The notes under the pieces are model-generated. The model ran no database searches. It had not been told where the DNA came from and was given only the letters and a program-made list of their open reading frames with translations. A stretch of 7,996 bases of DNA. Origin: an uncultured Eubacteriales bacterium (GTDB taxonomy: Bacteria; Bacillota; Clostridia; UBA1381; UMGS1253). Below, in pieces: positions 1 to 5,950 of this stretch. Every line of letters begins with the position of its first letter. Position 1 is the stretch's first letter. The stretch spans positions 1 through 7,996 of the forward strand of contig URQR01000090.1 in the NCBI GenBank assembly GCA_900550065.1, given 5' to 3'. A program made the position numbers and the translations under genes.

Positions 1-636
1 CGCCGCCACAACTCTCGACACAAGCGTTGCAATCGCCGCACCGGCAACCCCCATCCCGAACCCGAAAATTAGGATTGCATTCCCGACGATATTAATCACA
101 TTCATCAAAAGCGACGTCAGCATCGAAATACGGGAATTACCCATTGAGCGGAACAGCGCTGCGCAAGCATTGTAAAGCGCCAAAAACGGATAGGACAGCG
201 CCGAATACATCAAATACGTCAACGCATTTTCCATGACGTCGGCCTCAATCCGACCGAACACAACGTTTAAAATCGGCCGTTTAAACACAAGTGCGGCCAC
301 CGCCAAAAGCAGCGACGCCATCAGGGTCACAAACAATAGCTGCGAGGCGGATGCCTTCGCCCGCTCCCTGTCCTGCGCGCCGATAAACTGCGACGATACG
401 ACCGCGCCGCCTGTAGCCAGTGCGGCAAAAATATTAATCAGCAAAATATTAATCATATCGACCAGCGAGATACCGGAAACGGCGGCCTCGCCCACGGACG
501 AAATCATGATTGTGTCGACCATACCGACCGTCACAGCCAACGCCTGCTCAATAATCAGCGGTATCACCAGCTTTTTGAGCGCACGGTTCGGAAACAACGG
601 ATTTTCAGGTCTATAGGTGCTTCGTTTGAATAACAA
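1..636 (-). CDS. MATE family multidrug/Na+ efflux transporter, N-terminal half (cut by window edge)
   Basis: Integral membrane antiporter of the MATE (NorM/DinF-like) family, which exports drugs or metabolites in exchange for Na+ or H+. The window holds the first 212 residues, about six membrane segments or half of a usual 440-460 residue protein. Family signatures visible in translation are the N-terminal A-L-K-K-L-V-I-P-L-I-I-E-Q segment (about residues 20-32), V-D-T-I-M-I-S (about 39-45), G-G-A-V-V-S-S-Q-F-I-G-A (about 75-86), an A-L-F-R-S-M-G-N stretch (about 159-166) and G-V-A-G-A-A-I-A-T (about 197-205). No ATG is available near the N terminus. TTG at 636-634 is chosen because AGAAGG (652-647) sits 10 nt upstream. 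It lies 31 nt after the SRPBCC gene on the same strand, so it is probably the third gene of the tyrA operon. Family call is secure; the substrate cannot be told from sequence. Confidence 0.9.
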   Translation of the reverse strand, partial: MLFKRSTYRPENPLFPNRALKKLVIPLIIEQALAVTVGMVDTIMISSVGEAAVSGISLVDMINILLINIFAALATGGAVVSSQFIGAQDRERAKASASQLLFVTLMASLLLAVAALVFKRPILNVVFGRIEADVMENALTYLMYSALSYPFLALYNACAALFRSMGNSRISMLTSLLMNVINIVGNAILIFGFGMGVAGAAIATLVSRVVAA

Positions 637-646
637 GAATGTTCAA

Positions 647-652
647 CCTTCT
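647..652 (-). promoter_or_regulatory. Ribosome binding site deciding the TTG start of the MATE gene
   Basis: AGAAGG on the minus strand, 10 nt before TTG at 636. An in-frame TGA lies between this site and the TTG, and no ATG or GTG occurs nearby, so the TTG is the only well-supported start. Confidence 0.5.
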
Positions 653-667
653 TTTTTAATAAATATA

Positions 668-1072
668 TTACGCCTCAAGGCCTAACGCCCGCTTTAAATC
701 CTTAAAATAGACCGCCTGCTGCCGCTTTAGATAAAGCCCAACAAATGGCTTTAGATACCACTTCTTTGCCGTGACATCTTCCGTGAAAACGGCCTCTACT
801 ACGCCATCTTTTTCTGCAAAAGCACCGGCCCAATGCCCCGCCATATTGTCATTTTCCATATCAAATTCATACTGGCGCATAGGTTCGATACATGTAATCG
901 TAAAAACGGTTGCAATCCCCTGTTTGGTATATTCGATAAACTTTTTCTGCGGCTCAACGACCTCAATTCGGCTCAGGTCGCTTCGCCATCCAACGTTTTT
1001 TAGCGATGTAACCGTATCCCAGACACGCGTCAGTGAGCAAGGAAGTACCGCCCTTTTTTCCGCTACAGCCAT
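668..1072 (-). CDS. SRPBCC (START/polyketide cyclase-like) domain protein
   Basis: A 134-residue single-domain protein that reads like the SRPBCC/polyketide cyclase fold. It has an N-terminal beta strand with an R-A-V-L-P-C-S-L-T-R-V-W-D-T-V-T-S-L pattern (about residues 7-24, strand then the first helix), alternating hydrophobic strands in the middle (I-E-Y, V-F-T-I-T-C-I, Y-E-F), and a long C-terminal helix (about 112-131) that would close the ligand cavity. These proteins bind small hydrophobic ligands; no catalytic residue identifies a reaction here. No signal peptide or membrane segment, so cytoplasmic. Start ATG at 1072 is supported by AGGAGG (1085-1080) 7 nt upstream. It starts 14 nt after the tyrA stop, which suggests co-transcription, but a role in aromatic amino acid synthesis is not implied by sequence. 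Superfamily call likely; exact family uncertain. Confidence 0.75.
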   Translation of the reverse strand: MAVAEKRAVLPCSLTRVWDTVTSLKNVGWRSDLSRIEVVEPQKKFIEYTKQGIATVFTITCIEPMRQYEFDMENDNMAGHWAGAFAEKDGVVEAVFTEDVTAKKWYLKPFVGLYLKRQQAVYFKDLKRALGLEA

Positions 1073-1086
1073 CTTACCGCCTCCTG

Positions 1087-1953
1087 TTAAGCCTCTTTAT
1101 TGTCTTGCACTGCTTTCGCTTGTATCAGACTCTTTTCCTTCAAAATGCGTCCGTCCCGCAAAAGTGCGCACAGCGTATTTTCATCCTCTGCTTTTAGCGC
1201 GGCGCGGTACTCGGACAAGTGTCCTATTATCGTATCAAGCTCTTGTATGAGTGCAGGCCGATTCATCAAAAACAAATCCGTCCACATATGCTCATCAAGC
1301 TTCGCCACGCGCGTCAAGTCCTGAAAGCTGCCCGCGCTGAAGCCGCTTTGCGACAGCAGGCGCGGACTTTTCACATAGGCGTTCGACACCACGTGCGCAA
1401 GCTGCGACGTAAAGGCAATTTCTTCATCATGCTCCTGCGGTGTAGCAAGTACGACACGCCCAAAGCCAAGCTCTATCGCAAAAGCGCGGAGCGTCTCGAC
1501 TGCCTCTGGGTCGGACGCTTCTGTCGGCGTAAGGATAAAGCTTGCCCCACGAAACAGGCTGTCCGTCGTGTAATCATAGCCGGAGAACTCGCGCCCTGCC
1601 ATTGGGTGCGCGCCGACATAGCGTACGCCCGCCTGTGCGAGGATGCCCTCCACAGCTTCTACAACCGACTGCTTGACGCCGCAAACGTCCGTCACAATCG
1701 AACCGGGCCGCAGCGAATCCGCATATTCGAGCAAAAAAGCAATTGTCTGGCGCGGATGCAGACAGACAATTGTCAAATCCATTTCACACAGGCTGTCCGG
1801 CTCCAGCCGAGCGCAAATTGCCCCATCGCGCAGCGCCTTATCTACTGTTTCTGTGTCCTTGTCCAGCCCGTAACAAACGTACGGCGTGTTTTTCCGAATC
1901 GTTTTACATAGTGATCCGCCAATCAATCCAAGTCCTACAACACCAATTTTCAT
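1087..1953 (-). CDS. tyrA: Prephenate dehydrogenase (TyrA), NAD(P)-dependent
   Basis: Oxidative decarboxylation of prephenate to 4-hydroxyphenylpyruvate in tyrosine synthesis, in the cytoplasm. The 288-residue protein opens with a Rossmann strand and G-L-G-L-I-G dinucleotide-binding loop (residues 7-12), with Asp31 at the end of the second strand. The family signature H-P-M-A-G-R-E follows at 116-122 (His116 being the conserved catalytic-type His). The helical C-terminal half carries S-Q-L-A-H-V-V-S (183-190) and G-S-F-Q-D-L-T-R (208-215). No ACT domain follows, unlike the longer Bacillus-type enzymes, so allosteric tyrosine control through ACT is absent. An ATG 18 nt upstream (1971) is in frame, but GGAAGGA (1969-1963) is spaced 9 nt from the ATG at 1953, and M-K-I-G-V-V-G is the usual N terminus, so 1953 is preferred. 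First gene of the minus-strand operon. Prephenate versus arogenate preference cannot be read directly. Confidence 0.93.
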   Translation of the reverse strand: MKIGVVGLGLIGGSLCKTIRKNTPYVCYGLDKDTETVDKALRDGAICARLEPDSLCEMDLTIVCLHPRQTIAFLLEYADSLRPGSIVTDVCGVKQSVVEAVEGILAQAGVRYVGAHPMAGREFSGYDYTTDSLFRGASFILTPTEASDPEAVETLRAFAIELGFGRVVLATPQEHDEEIAFTSQLAHVVSNAYVKSPRLLSQSGFSAGSFQDLTRVAKLDEHMWTDLFLMNRPALIQELDTIIGHLSEYRAALKAEDENTLCALLRDGRILKEKSLIQAKAVQDNKEA

Positions 1954-1962
1954 TTTTTCCCA

Positions 1963-1969
1963 TCCTTCC
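1963..1969 (-). promoter_or_regulatory. Ribosome binding site deciding the tyrA start
   Basis: GGAAGGA on the minus strand lies 9 nt before ATG 1953 and overlaps the upstream in-frame ATG at 1971. That overlap argues against the longer start. Confidence 0.6.
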
Positions 1970-2084
1970 ATACTACCATTCTACATCGTACAAGCTTATG
2001 ACCGTGTATATTACAATTTTTCAATATTACTGCGTCCCCGCTCGCGGGAGGAGGCGCGGTGCCCCGATATTGATTTTCTCCAAG

Positions 2085-2103
2085 CGCAAGCCGTCGGCTT
2101 GCG
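2085..2103 (-). other. Perfect 8-bp hairpin at the 5' end of the tyrA leader
   Basis: CGCAAGCC (2085-2092) and GGCTTGCG (2096-2103) pair perfectly around a 3-nt loop. It begins about 3 nt downstream of the tyrA -10 box, so the transcript would start in or just before the stem. No U-run follows on either strand, so it is not a terminator. A 5'-end hairpin could stabilise the mRNA or be part of a leader structure; function inferred only. Confidence 0.5.
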
Positions 2104-2106
2104 TAT

Positions 2107-2135
2107 ATTATACCACATATCAAAACAAACTGCAA
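2107..2135 (-). promoter_or_regulatory. Sigma-A type promoter of the tyrA operon
   Basis: On the minus strand, TTGCAG (2135-2130) is separated by exactly 17 nt from TATAAT (2112-2107), preceded by TGG, giving an extended -10. Predicted start near 2100 gives a leader of about 145 nt before tyrA. Four of six -35 bases and all -10 bases match consensus. Confidence 0.7.
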
Positions 2136-2176
2136 TTGCCGCGCACACTTTTTACTGTAACCGCGGGCGGGCGCCG

Positions 2177-2195
2177 TTCATATACTTATCATGAA
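2177..2195 (+). promoter_or_regulatory. 19-bp dyad upstream of feoA, candidate metalloregulator operator
   Basis: Arms TTCAT (2177-2181) and ATGAA (2191-2195) flank a 9-nt AT-rich centre. It overlaps a TATACT hexamer (2181-2186) that could be a -10 box, though no good -35 is seen at 17 nt. Fur and DtxR/IdeR boxes are also 19-bp dyads, and feo operons are usually iron-repressed, but only the 5-bp arms are symmetric and the sequence is not a recognisable consensus of either. Confidence 0.25.
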
Positions 2196-2278
2196 GGAAA
2201 CTATAGCGGCACAGACGGGCCCGGCACGTACCCGCGCCCTATAGCCTCCTTACAATTTATATAGATTGGAGATAGTAT

Positions 2279-2521
2279 ATGGAACAAGCGAATTTATCAC
2301 TCGACTGTCTGTGCGTCGGACAGAATTGCCGGGTTTCCGGCCTCGACGCAGTCGGTACCCAACGGCGGCGTATGCTCGACTTAGGCCTTGTGGAGGGCAC
2401 AAACGTTGAGGCATTACATAAAAGCCCGGCGGGCGACCCTGTTGCTTATTTCATCCGGGGCGCGGTCATTGCGTTGCGCGGCGAGGACGCGAAAAAAATC
2501 CGGATTGAATTCCGCGACTGA
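2279..2521 (+). CDS. feoA: Ferrous iron transport protein A (FeoA)
   Basis: An 80-residue cytoplasmic SH3-like (FeoA/DtxR C-terminal type) domain protein that assists the FeoB iron transporter. Visible family pattern: a loop with V-S-G-L-D (about residues 19-23), the R-R-M-L-D-L-G-L-V-E-G-T helix-turn (about 30-41), the K-S-P-A-G-D-P-V-A-Y turn (48-57) and a closing I-A-L-R-G-E-D-A-K-K-I segment (64-74). Length is typical. ATG 2279 is preceded by GGAG (2268-2271) at 7 nt spacing. The stop is 27 nt before the feoB start, so the two form one operon. With feoB interrupted downstream, FeoA probably has no working partner while the element is in place. Confidence 0.93.
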   Translation: MEQANLSLDCLCVGQNCRVSGLDAVGTQRRRMLDLGLVEGTNVEALHKSPAGDPVAYFIRGAVIALRGEDAKKIRIEFRD

Positions 2522-2536
2522 TACACAGGGGCAAGA

Positions 2537-2542
2537 AGGAGG
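2537..2542 (+). promoter_or_regulatory. Ribosome binding site deciding the feoB start
   Basis: Perfect AGGAGG. An ATG at 2543 abuts it with no spacer and cannot be used efficiently; the in-frame ATG at 2549 has 6 nt spacing and is preferred. Confidence 0.65.
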
Positions 2543-2548
2543 ATGCTG

Positions 2549-3991
2549 ATGGAAGAAAATAAAAGGCAAACCTACCTCGGAGAACTCGACATCAAAAAAA
2601 CTTCTGAATCCGACAGAATCATCGGCCTTGCCGGAAACCCAAATGTGGGCAAAAGCACCGTGTTCAATCAACTCACCGGATTAAACCAGCACACGGGCAA
2701 CTGGCCGGGCAAAACCGTCGCCAATGCGCGCGGGCAGTATACATATAACGGCACGAACTACATTCTCGTCGATATGCCGGGCACGTACTCCATCCTCGCA
2801 AGCTCTGTCGAAGAGGAGGTTGCACGCAACTACATCTGCTTTGGCGGCGCGGACTTGACCTGTGTGGTGGCGGATGCGACATGTCTGGAACGAAATTTAA
2901 ACCTTGTGCTGCAAATTTTAGAAATCACCGGGAATGTCGTCTTATGCGTAAATTTGATTGACGAGGCAAAAAAGAAAAAGATTCAAATTGACATAGGCCG
3001 GCTTTCTAAAACACTTGGTATCCCCGTCGTCGGGACGAGTGCGCGGGCCGGGAAGGGCCTCGACACACTATGTGAAACGATTCAGAACGCCTGCGATACG
3101 CCGAGTGGGTCCTGTCATGAGATCGACTATGGTTCTGCTGTGGAGACTGCTCTGGCGTTGATAGAAGATGATGTATACCGTTTGGTGGGCGGTGGTTTAA
3201 ATGTGAGATGGCTTTCTTTAAGGCTTTTGGAGGAAGATGACGCCTTTAACCATTCCCTGGCGGAATATTTGGGCTTTTCGCTGTCTGATGACGAAAGCTT
3301 TCAAGAAAACTTGACGCTAGCCAAACAGGTTTTATCTAAAAATGGGATTGAGCAAGAACAAATCCGCGACCTGTTCGTTTCAAAAATTGTTTGTGAAAGC
3401 GAGGCAATCTACCGCGACTGCGTACAGGTGGAAGAAGGGTATAACGCGCGCGACCGGCGCCTCGACCGTCTGCTGACCTCTAAGGCGACCGGAATCCCGA
3501 TTATGCTGGCGCTGCTGTTTCTAATCTTTTGGATTACGATTTCAGGTGCAAATTACCCCTCGGAACTGCTTTTTCGCATGTTTTCGTGGATTGAGGCAAG
3601 ATTGTGGGAATGGTTCGCTGGCGCGCCGCCGTTTGTAAGCGGCCTGCTCATTGGCGGAATGTACCGGGTGCTGTCTTGGGTCGTATCCGTCATGCTGCCG
3701 CCAATGGCAATCTTCTTCCCGCTGTTTACCTTGTTAGAGGATTTGGGATATTTACCGCGGATTGCATTTAATATGGATAAATTTTTTAAAAAAGCGCACG
3801 CGCACGGCAAACAGGCGCTTACGATGTGTATGGGGTTCGGCTGCAACGCGTGCGGTGTCATTGGATGCAGGATTATTGACTCGCCCCGCGAGCGGCTGAT
3901 CGCAATTTTAACGAATAACTTTGTGCCATGCAACGGCCGGTTTGCACCACCATCCAAAGGGCAAATTTGTGCCGGCATGGGCGCCGTTTGA
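2549..3991 (+). CDS. feoB: Ferrous iron transporter FeoB, 3' half lost to an inserted element
   Basis: FeoB is a membrane Fe2+ transporter with an N-terminal GTPase. Numbering from ATG 2549: G1 G-N-P-N-V-G-K-S (29-36), G3 D-M-P-G (75-78), G4 N-L-I-D (135-138), G5 T-S-A-R-A-G-K-G (163-170), the helical GDI-like linker (about 185-300), first membrane segment I-P-I-M-L-A-L-L-F-L-I-F-W (316-328), then the first Gate motif with G-F-G-C-N-A-C-G (429-436) and N-N-F-V-P-C-N-G-R-F (456-465). Family members continue with P-T-L and a second Gate domain to about 600-700 residues. Here, after F465 (codon 3941-3943), 15 unrelated codons precede TGA at 3989-3991. Interruption coincides with a serine recombinase element 80 nt away. 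The truncated protein lacks half of the membrane domain and should not transport iron. GTPase and Gate identification is direct; loss of function is inferred. Confidence 0.93.
   Translation: MEENKRQTYLGELDIKKTSESDRIIGLAGNPNVGKSTVFNQLTGLNQHTGNWPGKTVANARGQYTYNGTNYILVDMPGTYSILASSVEEEVARNYICFGGADLTCVVADATCLERNLNLVLQILEITGNVVLCVNLIDEAKKKKIQIDIGRLSKTLGIPVVGTSARAGKGLDTLCETIQNACDTPSGSCHEIDYGSAVETALALIEDDVYRLVGGGLNVRWLSLRLLEEDDAFNHSLAEYLGFSLSDDESFQENLTLAKQVLSKNGIEQEQIRDLFVSKIVCESEAIYRDCVQVEEGYNARDRRLDRLLTSKATGIPIMLALLFLIFWITISGANYPSELLFRMFSWIEARLWEWFAGAPPFVSGLLIGGMYRVLSWVVSVMLPPMAIFFPLFTLLEDLGYLPRIAFNMDKFFKKAHAHGKQALTMCMGFGCNACGVIGCRIIDSPRERLIAILTNNFVPCNGRFAPPSKGQICAGMGAV
3936..3950. mobile_element. 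Element-chromosome junction (att site) inside feoB
   Basis: Coding similarity to FeoB ends at the TTT codon 3941-3943, where the family has N-G-R-F-P. The next bases encode unrelated residues. Large serine recombinases recombine at a 2-nt core shared by both att sites, so the crossover should lie within about 3938-3944; the exact dinucleotide cannot be fixed without the other end or an empty site. The element extends right from here past 7996, because no resumed feoB sequence is seen in the window. Confidence 0.75.
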
Positions 3992-4002
3992 CGTTGCCGG
4001 CG
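3970..4002. repeat. Two TGCCGGC copies between att junction and recombinase
   Basis: TGCCGGCA (3970-3977, itself palindromic) and TGCCGGCG (3995-4002) can also pair with each other across a 17-nt loop. They lie between the recombinase stop (4023) and the junction. They might be recombinase arm sites or a weak terminator stem; on the minus strand the following bases are ACAAATTTG, not a clear U-run. Confidence 0.35.
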
Positions 4003-4022
4003 AATAGATCGCTGACAGGTTC

Positions 4023-5645
4023 TTACTCGCCGTATAGAAAAATATGTAAGTCCGACCCATTCCAAACAATTTTTTGCACCAACAGCTTGATTAAAGTGCG
4101 TTTCTCATGGACGGAAAGCAGATGGAAATTGTCCTTCAGGCTTGCCAAAGCGCCGGCTAATAAATCAATTTGTAATTCCTGATCTGCAACAAGCTCGGAT
4201 TCTTTGTCAAGCTGTTCGCGCTTTTTTGCAAGCTCTGAAGCCTCCTTGTCAAGCTCTTCTATTCTTTGGTTTACACGTTGGGTGAAGGCGGGACTATAGT
4301 TTTTCTGCGACAGAGTAAAAACGAGATGGTCCATTTCGTCATTGCGCTTTTTCATTTGCGCGTCAATACTGCTGCGTATGTCTTCATGCGGTTGACTTTG
4401 TAAATCGCGTTTTAGTTTTTCAAGCAGTTTATAGATGTCTGAGCTTTCCTTGGTGTAACTCATCAAATATTCACAAACCATGTCGTCAGCTTGTTGGCCG
4501 CCTATATTTTGACAATCACAAAGAGCATTCCCACCCCGCAGCTTGCTGCTGCAAATATAGTCGTACCTATCTTTGCCCGACCGCGGTTTTGCAAACATGC
4601 GGTTCCCGCATTTGTTGCAGTAGATAAGGCCGGAGAGCAGCGAGTAGTCGTTGTGCATTTTCGCAGGCTTCTTTCCCGTAGGAATATTGTCCTCTATGAT
4701 GTTTTGGACTGCTACCCACTTATGGCCAGAAACGCGGCCTTTGTGCTTGCCGATCGCAATAATCCATTTATCCATTGACTGCCGTGGCGCGTGTTTCTTT
4801 TTATAATCGCGTTTGTTGTAGGCAAGAAGCCCATATTTGTCCGAACAGTCTTTTTCTTCAAAACAAACGTCTGAATTTTGTGCAGTGAAATAGCCGAACG
4901 CATCTTTATCAGCGGTGCAATATACAGGATTTTGTAAGATTTGTTTAATCCCAAGCAAAGAGTAATATTTACCGCTGCGGGACTTGATGTTTTGTTTGAT
5001 AAGATATTTGCTAACGCCGGAAACACTGCGGAGTTCTAAATACTTCTCAAATATCATATCGACAGCACGAAGCTCATCCGGATTGTCCTTCAGCTTGCAA
5101 GATGTCTTAACCTTACCGTCGATGATAATTTCTTGCAATTTTTCAGACGTAAATCCCGTTGGAGTAGTTCCGCCGAGCCAGCGCCCACTGCGGGCAAGCA
5201 TGAGCATATTATCGCGAACACGTTCCGCAATAGTTTCCCGCTCCAGTTGAGCAAAAACCGAAGCAATATACATCATTGCCTTTCCCATAGGCTTTGATGT
5301 ATCAAATTCTTCTTTGATACAAACAAAAGAAATGCTGCGGTCGTTTAAGTCTTCAATCAGGGAAGCAAAATCGCTTACATTGCGGCTGATACGGTCAAGC
5401 CGGTAACAGACCACAAAATCCGGCTTTTTTAATTTGATGTCCCGCAGCATTTGTTGAAACTGCGGCCTATCCGTATTTTTAGCAGAGAAGCCCTCATCTT
5501 CGTAAATGGTAATATCTGCATCGGTCACATCAGAGAATTTGGAATGAATATATTCTTTGCACATTTCAATCTGATTCTCGATGCTCTCTCCCTTACCGGT
5601 ATAAACAGATTTGCGGCTATAAATAAAAAATTTCAAACGATTCAC
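4023..5645 (-). CDS. Large serine recombinase (integrase) of the inserted element
   Basis: Site-specific integrase/excisionase of the TndX/phiC31-like large serine recombinase class; cuts both att sites with a Ser nucleophile. In the 540-residue product (GTG start): catalytic domain with Y-S-R-K-S (catalytic Ser10), G-E-S-I-E-N-Q (19-25), Y-R-L-D-R-I-S-R (81-88, conserved Arg85/Arg88), A-Q-L-E-R-E-T-I-A-E-R (132-142); DNA-binding Recombinase domain (about 160-270); zinc ribbon with Cys343, Cys346, Cys365 and Cys376/378; charged coiled coil (about 420-490). It is complete and ends about 80 nt from the feoB junction, pointing toward it. Start choice: M-N-R-L-K-F-F-I-Y-S is family-like from GTG 5645; an in-frame TTG at 5714 would add 23 atypical residues. 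Neither has a well-spaced ribosome binding site, and the GTG overlaps the end of a short upstream reading frame, so coupled translation is possible. Function very secure; start less so. Confidence 0.93.
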   Translation of the reverse strand: MNRLKFFIYSRKSVYTGKGESIENQIEMCKEYIHSKFSDVTDADITIYEDEGFSAKNTDRPQFQQMLRDIKLKKPDFVVCYRLDRISRNVSDFASLIEDLNDRSISFVCIKEEFDTSKPMGKAMMYIASVFAQLERETIAERVRDNMLMLARSGRWLGGTTPTGFTSEKLQEIIIDGKVKTSCKLKDNPDELRAVDMIFEKYLELRSVSGVSKYLIKQNIKSRSGKYYSLLGIKQILQNPVYCTADKDAFGYFTAQNSDVCFEEKDCSDKYGLLAYNKRDYKKKHAPRQSMDKWIIAIGKHKGRVSGHKWVAVQNIIEDNIPTGKKPAKMHNDYSLLSGLIYCNKCGNRMFAKPRSGKDRYDYICSSKLRGGNALCDCQNIGGQQADDMVCEYLMSYTKESSDIYKLLEKLKRDLQSQPHEDIRSSIDAQMKKRNDEMDHLVFTLSQKNYSPAFTQRVNQRIEELDKEASELAKKREQLDKESELVADQELQIDLLAGALASLKDNFHLLSVHEKRTLIKLLVQKIVWNGSDLHIFLYGE

Positions 5646-5789
5646 CGTCCCTGATACATTTGAGGTATTCAGCGATAATTTTACCGCACAGATTAGAAAG
5701 GGCATACTGTTCAATTTTTACGATTTTTTGCCCTCTTCGCCTAATCGCATTAGAAATCTTGTTTTTTCTTTTGAAACTGCCAATTAAAT

Positions 5790-5804
5790 CACTTTATTTA
5801 AGTG
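5790..5804. promoter_or_regulatory. Dyad overlapping the recombinase promoter -10/start
   Basis: CACTT (5790-5794) and AAGTG (5800-5804) around a 5-nt AT centre, covering the edge of the -10 and the predicted start. The position suits a repressor site controlling the recombinase; the regulator is unknown. Confidence 0.3.
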
Positions 5805-5828
5805 TAGCATAGTAAATCTCATTGTCAA
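5801..5828 (-). promoter_or_regulatory. Sigma-A type promoter of the recombinase gene
   Basis: Consensus TTGACA (5828-5823), 16-nt spacer, TACACT (5806-5801) with TGC directly before it (extended -10). Start predicted near 5794, giving about 150 nt of leader before GTG 5645. Confidence 0.65.
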
Positions 5829-5858
5829 TATAAAAATCCCCTTTATTCATCACTCTGC

Positions 5859-5905
5859 CAATAGCATATATCTATTGTGACACTGTTTACAAAATAGTTT
5901 CTATT
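5859..5905. repeat. Two dyads built from the same AATAG / CTATT arms
   Basis: First dyad: CAATAG (5859-5864) and CTATTG (5872-5877), loop 7 nt. Second: AATAG (5893-5897) and CTATT (5901-5905), loop 3 nt. The left arms are 33 nt apart, about three helical turns. They flank the TTTACA at 5886-5891. Looks like repeated operator half-sites; the binding protein is not known. Confidence 0.35.
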
Positions 5906-5914
5906 ACATATATT
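5886..5914 (+). promoter_or_regulatory. Plus-strand promoter-like sequence opposing the 161-residue gene
   Basis: TTTACA (5886-5891), exactly 17 nt, TATATT (5909-5914). AAGGTGGT follows at 5936-5943 and an ATG at 5953. AT-rich background makes chance matches common, so this is tentative. Confidence 0.35.
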
Positions 5915-5950
5915 TTTTACTAATTTTTCACTTAAAAGGTGGTATTATAC

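Larger units (their letters stand above)
1972..2278. other. Divergent intergenic region between tyrA and feoA
   Basis: About 300 nt without a convincing gene; short ORFs reading through it lack ribosome binding sites and family resemblance. It holds the minus-strand promoter for tyrA, a perfect hairpin at the presumed 5' end of that transcript, a 19-bp dyad at 2177-2195 that may be the feoA operator, and a pair of CTATAG hexamers (2201-2206 and 2240-2245) that can pair across a GC-rich loop. Several segments (2041-2065, 2161-2176, 2205-2240) are very GC-rich between AT-rich blocks. Confidence 0.7.
5646..5950. other. AT-rich control region upstream of the recombinase
   Basis: About 300 nt lacking a confident gene. 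It holds the recombinase promoter (5801-5828, minus), a dyad CACTT-5-AAGTG (5790-5804) over its -10 and start region, a short reading frame (5617-5750, minus) that overlaps the recombinase GTG, two AATAG/CTATT dyads (5859-5877 and 5893-5905), and a plus-strand promoter-like pair (5886-5914). No clear terminator is seen for the upstream gene ending at 5951. Confidence 0.6.

Noticed and set aside
233..616. 127-codon plus-strand ORF
   Set aside because: The minus strand here encodes an unmistakable MATE transporter over its whole length.
1219..1911. 230-codon plus-strand ORF and nearby plus-strand ORFs opposite tyrA (1100-2264)
   Set aside because: They lie antisense to tyrA, which has all its family motifs, and show no family resemblance or good ribosome binding site.
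2055..2063. T-box riboswitch before tyrA
   Set aside because: The core is imperfect, the good promoter at 2107-2135 leaves only about 40 nt before the motif, too little for Stem I, and there is no terminator with a U-run after it. Kept only as a low-interest observation.
3920..3991. Simple frameshift or point mutation as the cause of FeoB truncation
   Set aside because: No frame downstream of 3943 resumes FeoB sequence, and a serine recombinase gene begins its 3' end within 80 nt; insertion explains both facts.
3553..4065. 170-codon minus-strand ORF opposite feoB
   Set aside because: Antisense to the clearly coding FeoB Gate region; its composition is that of a shadow frame, although it does span the junction.
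5645..5714. TTG 5714 as the recombinase start
   Set aside because: It would add 23 residues not typical of the family and has its nearest purine-rich site 16 nt away. GTG 5645 gives the usual N terminus.
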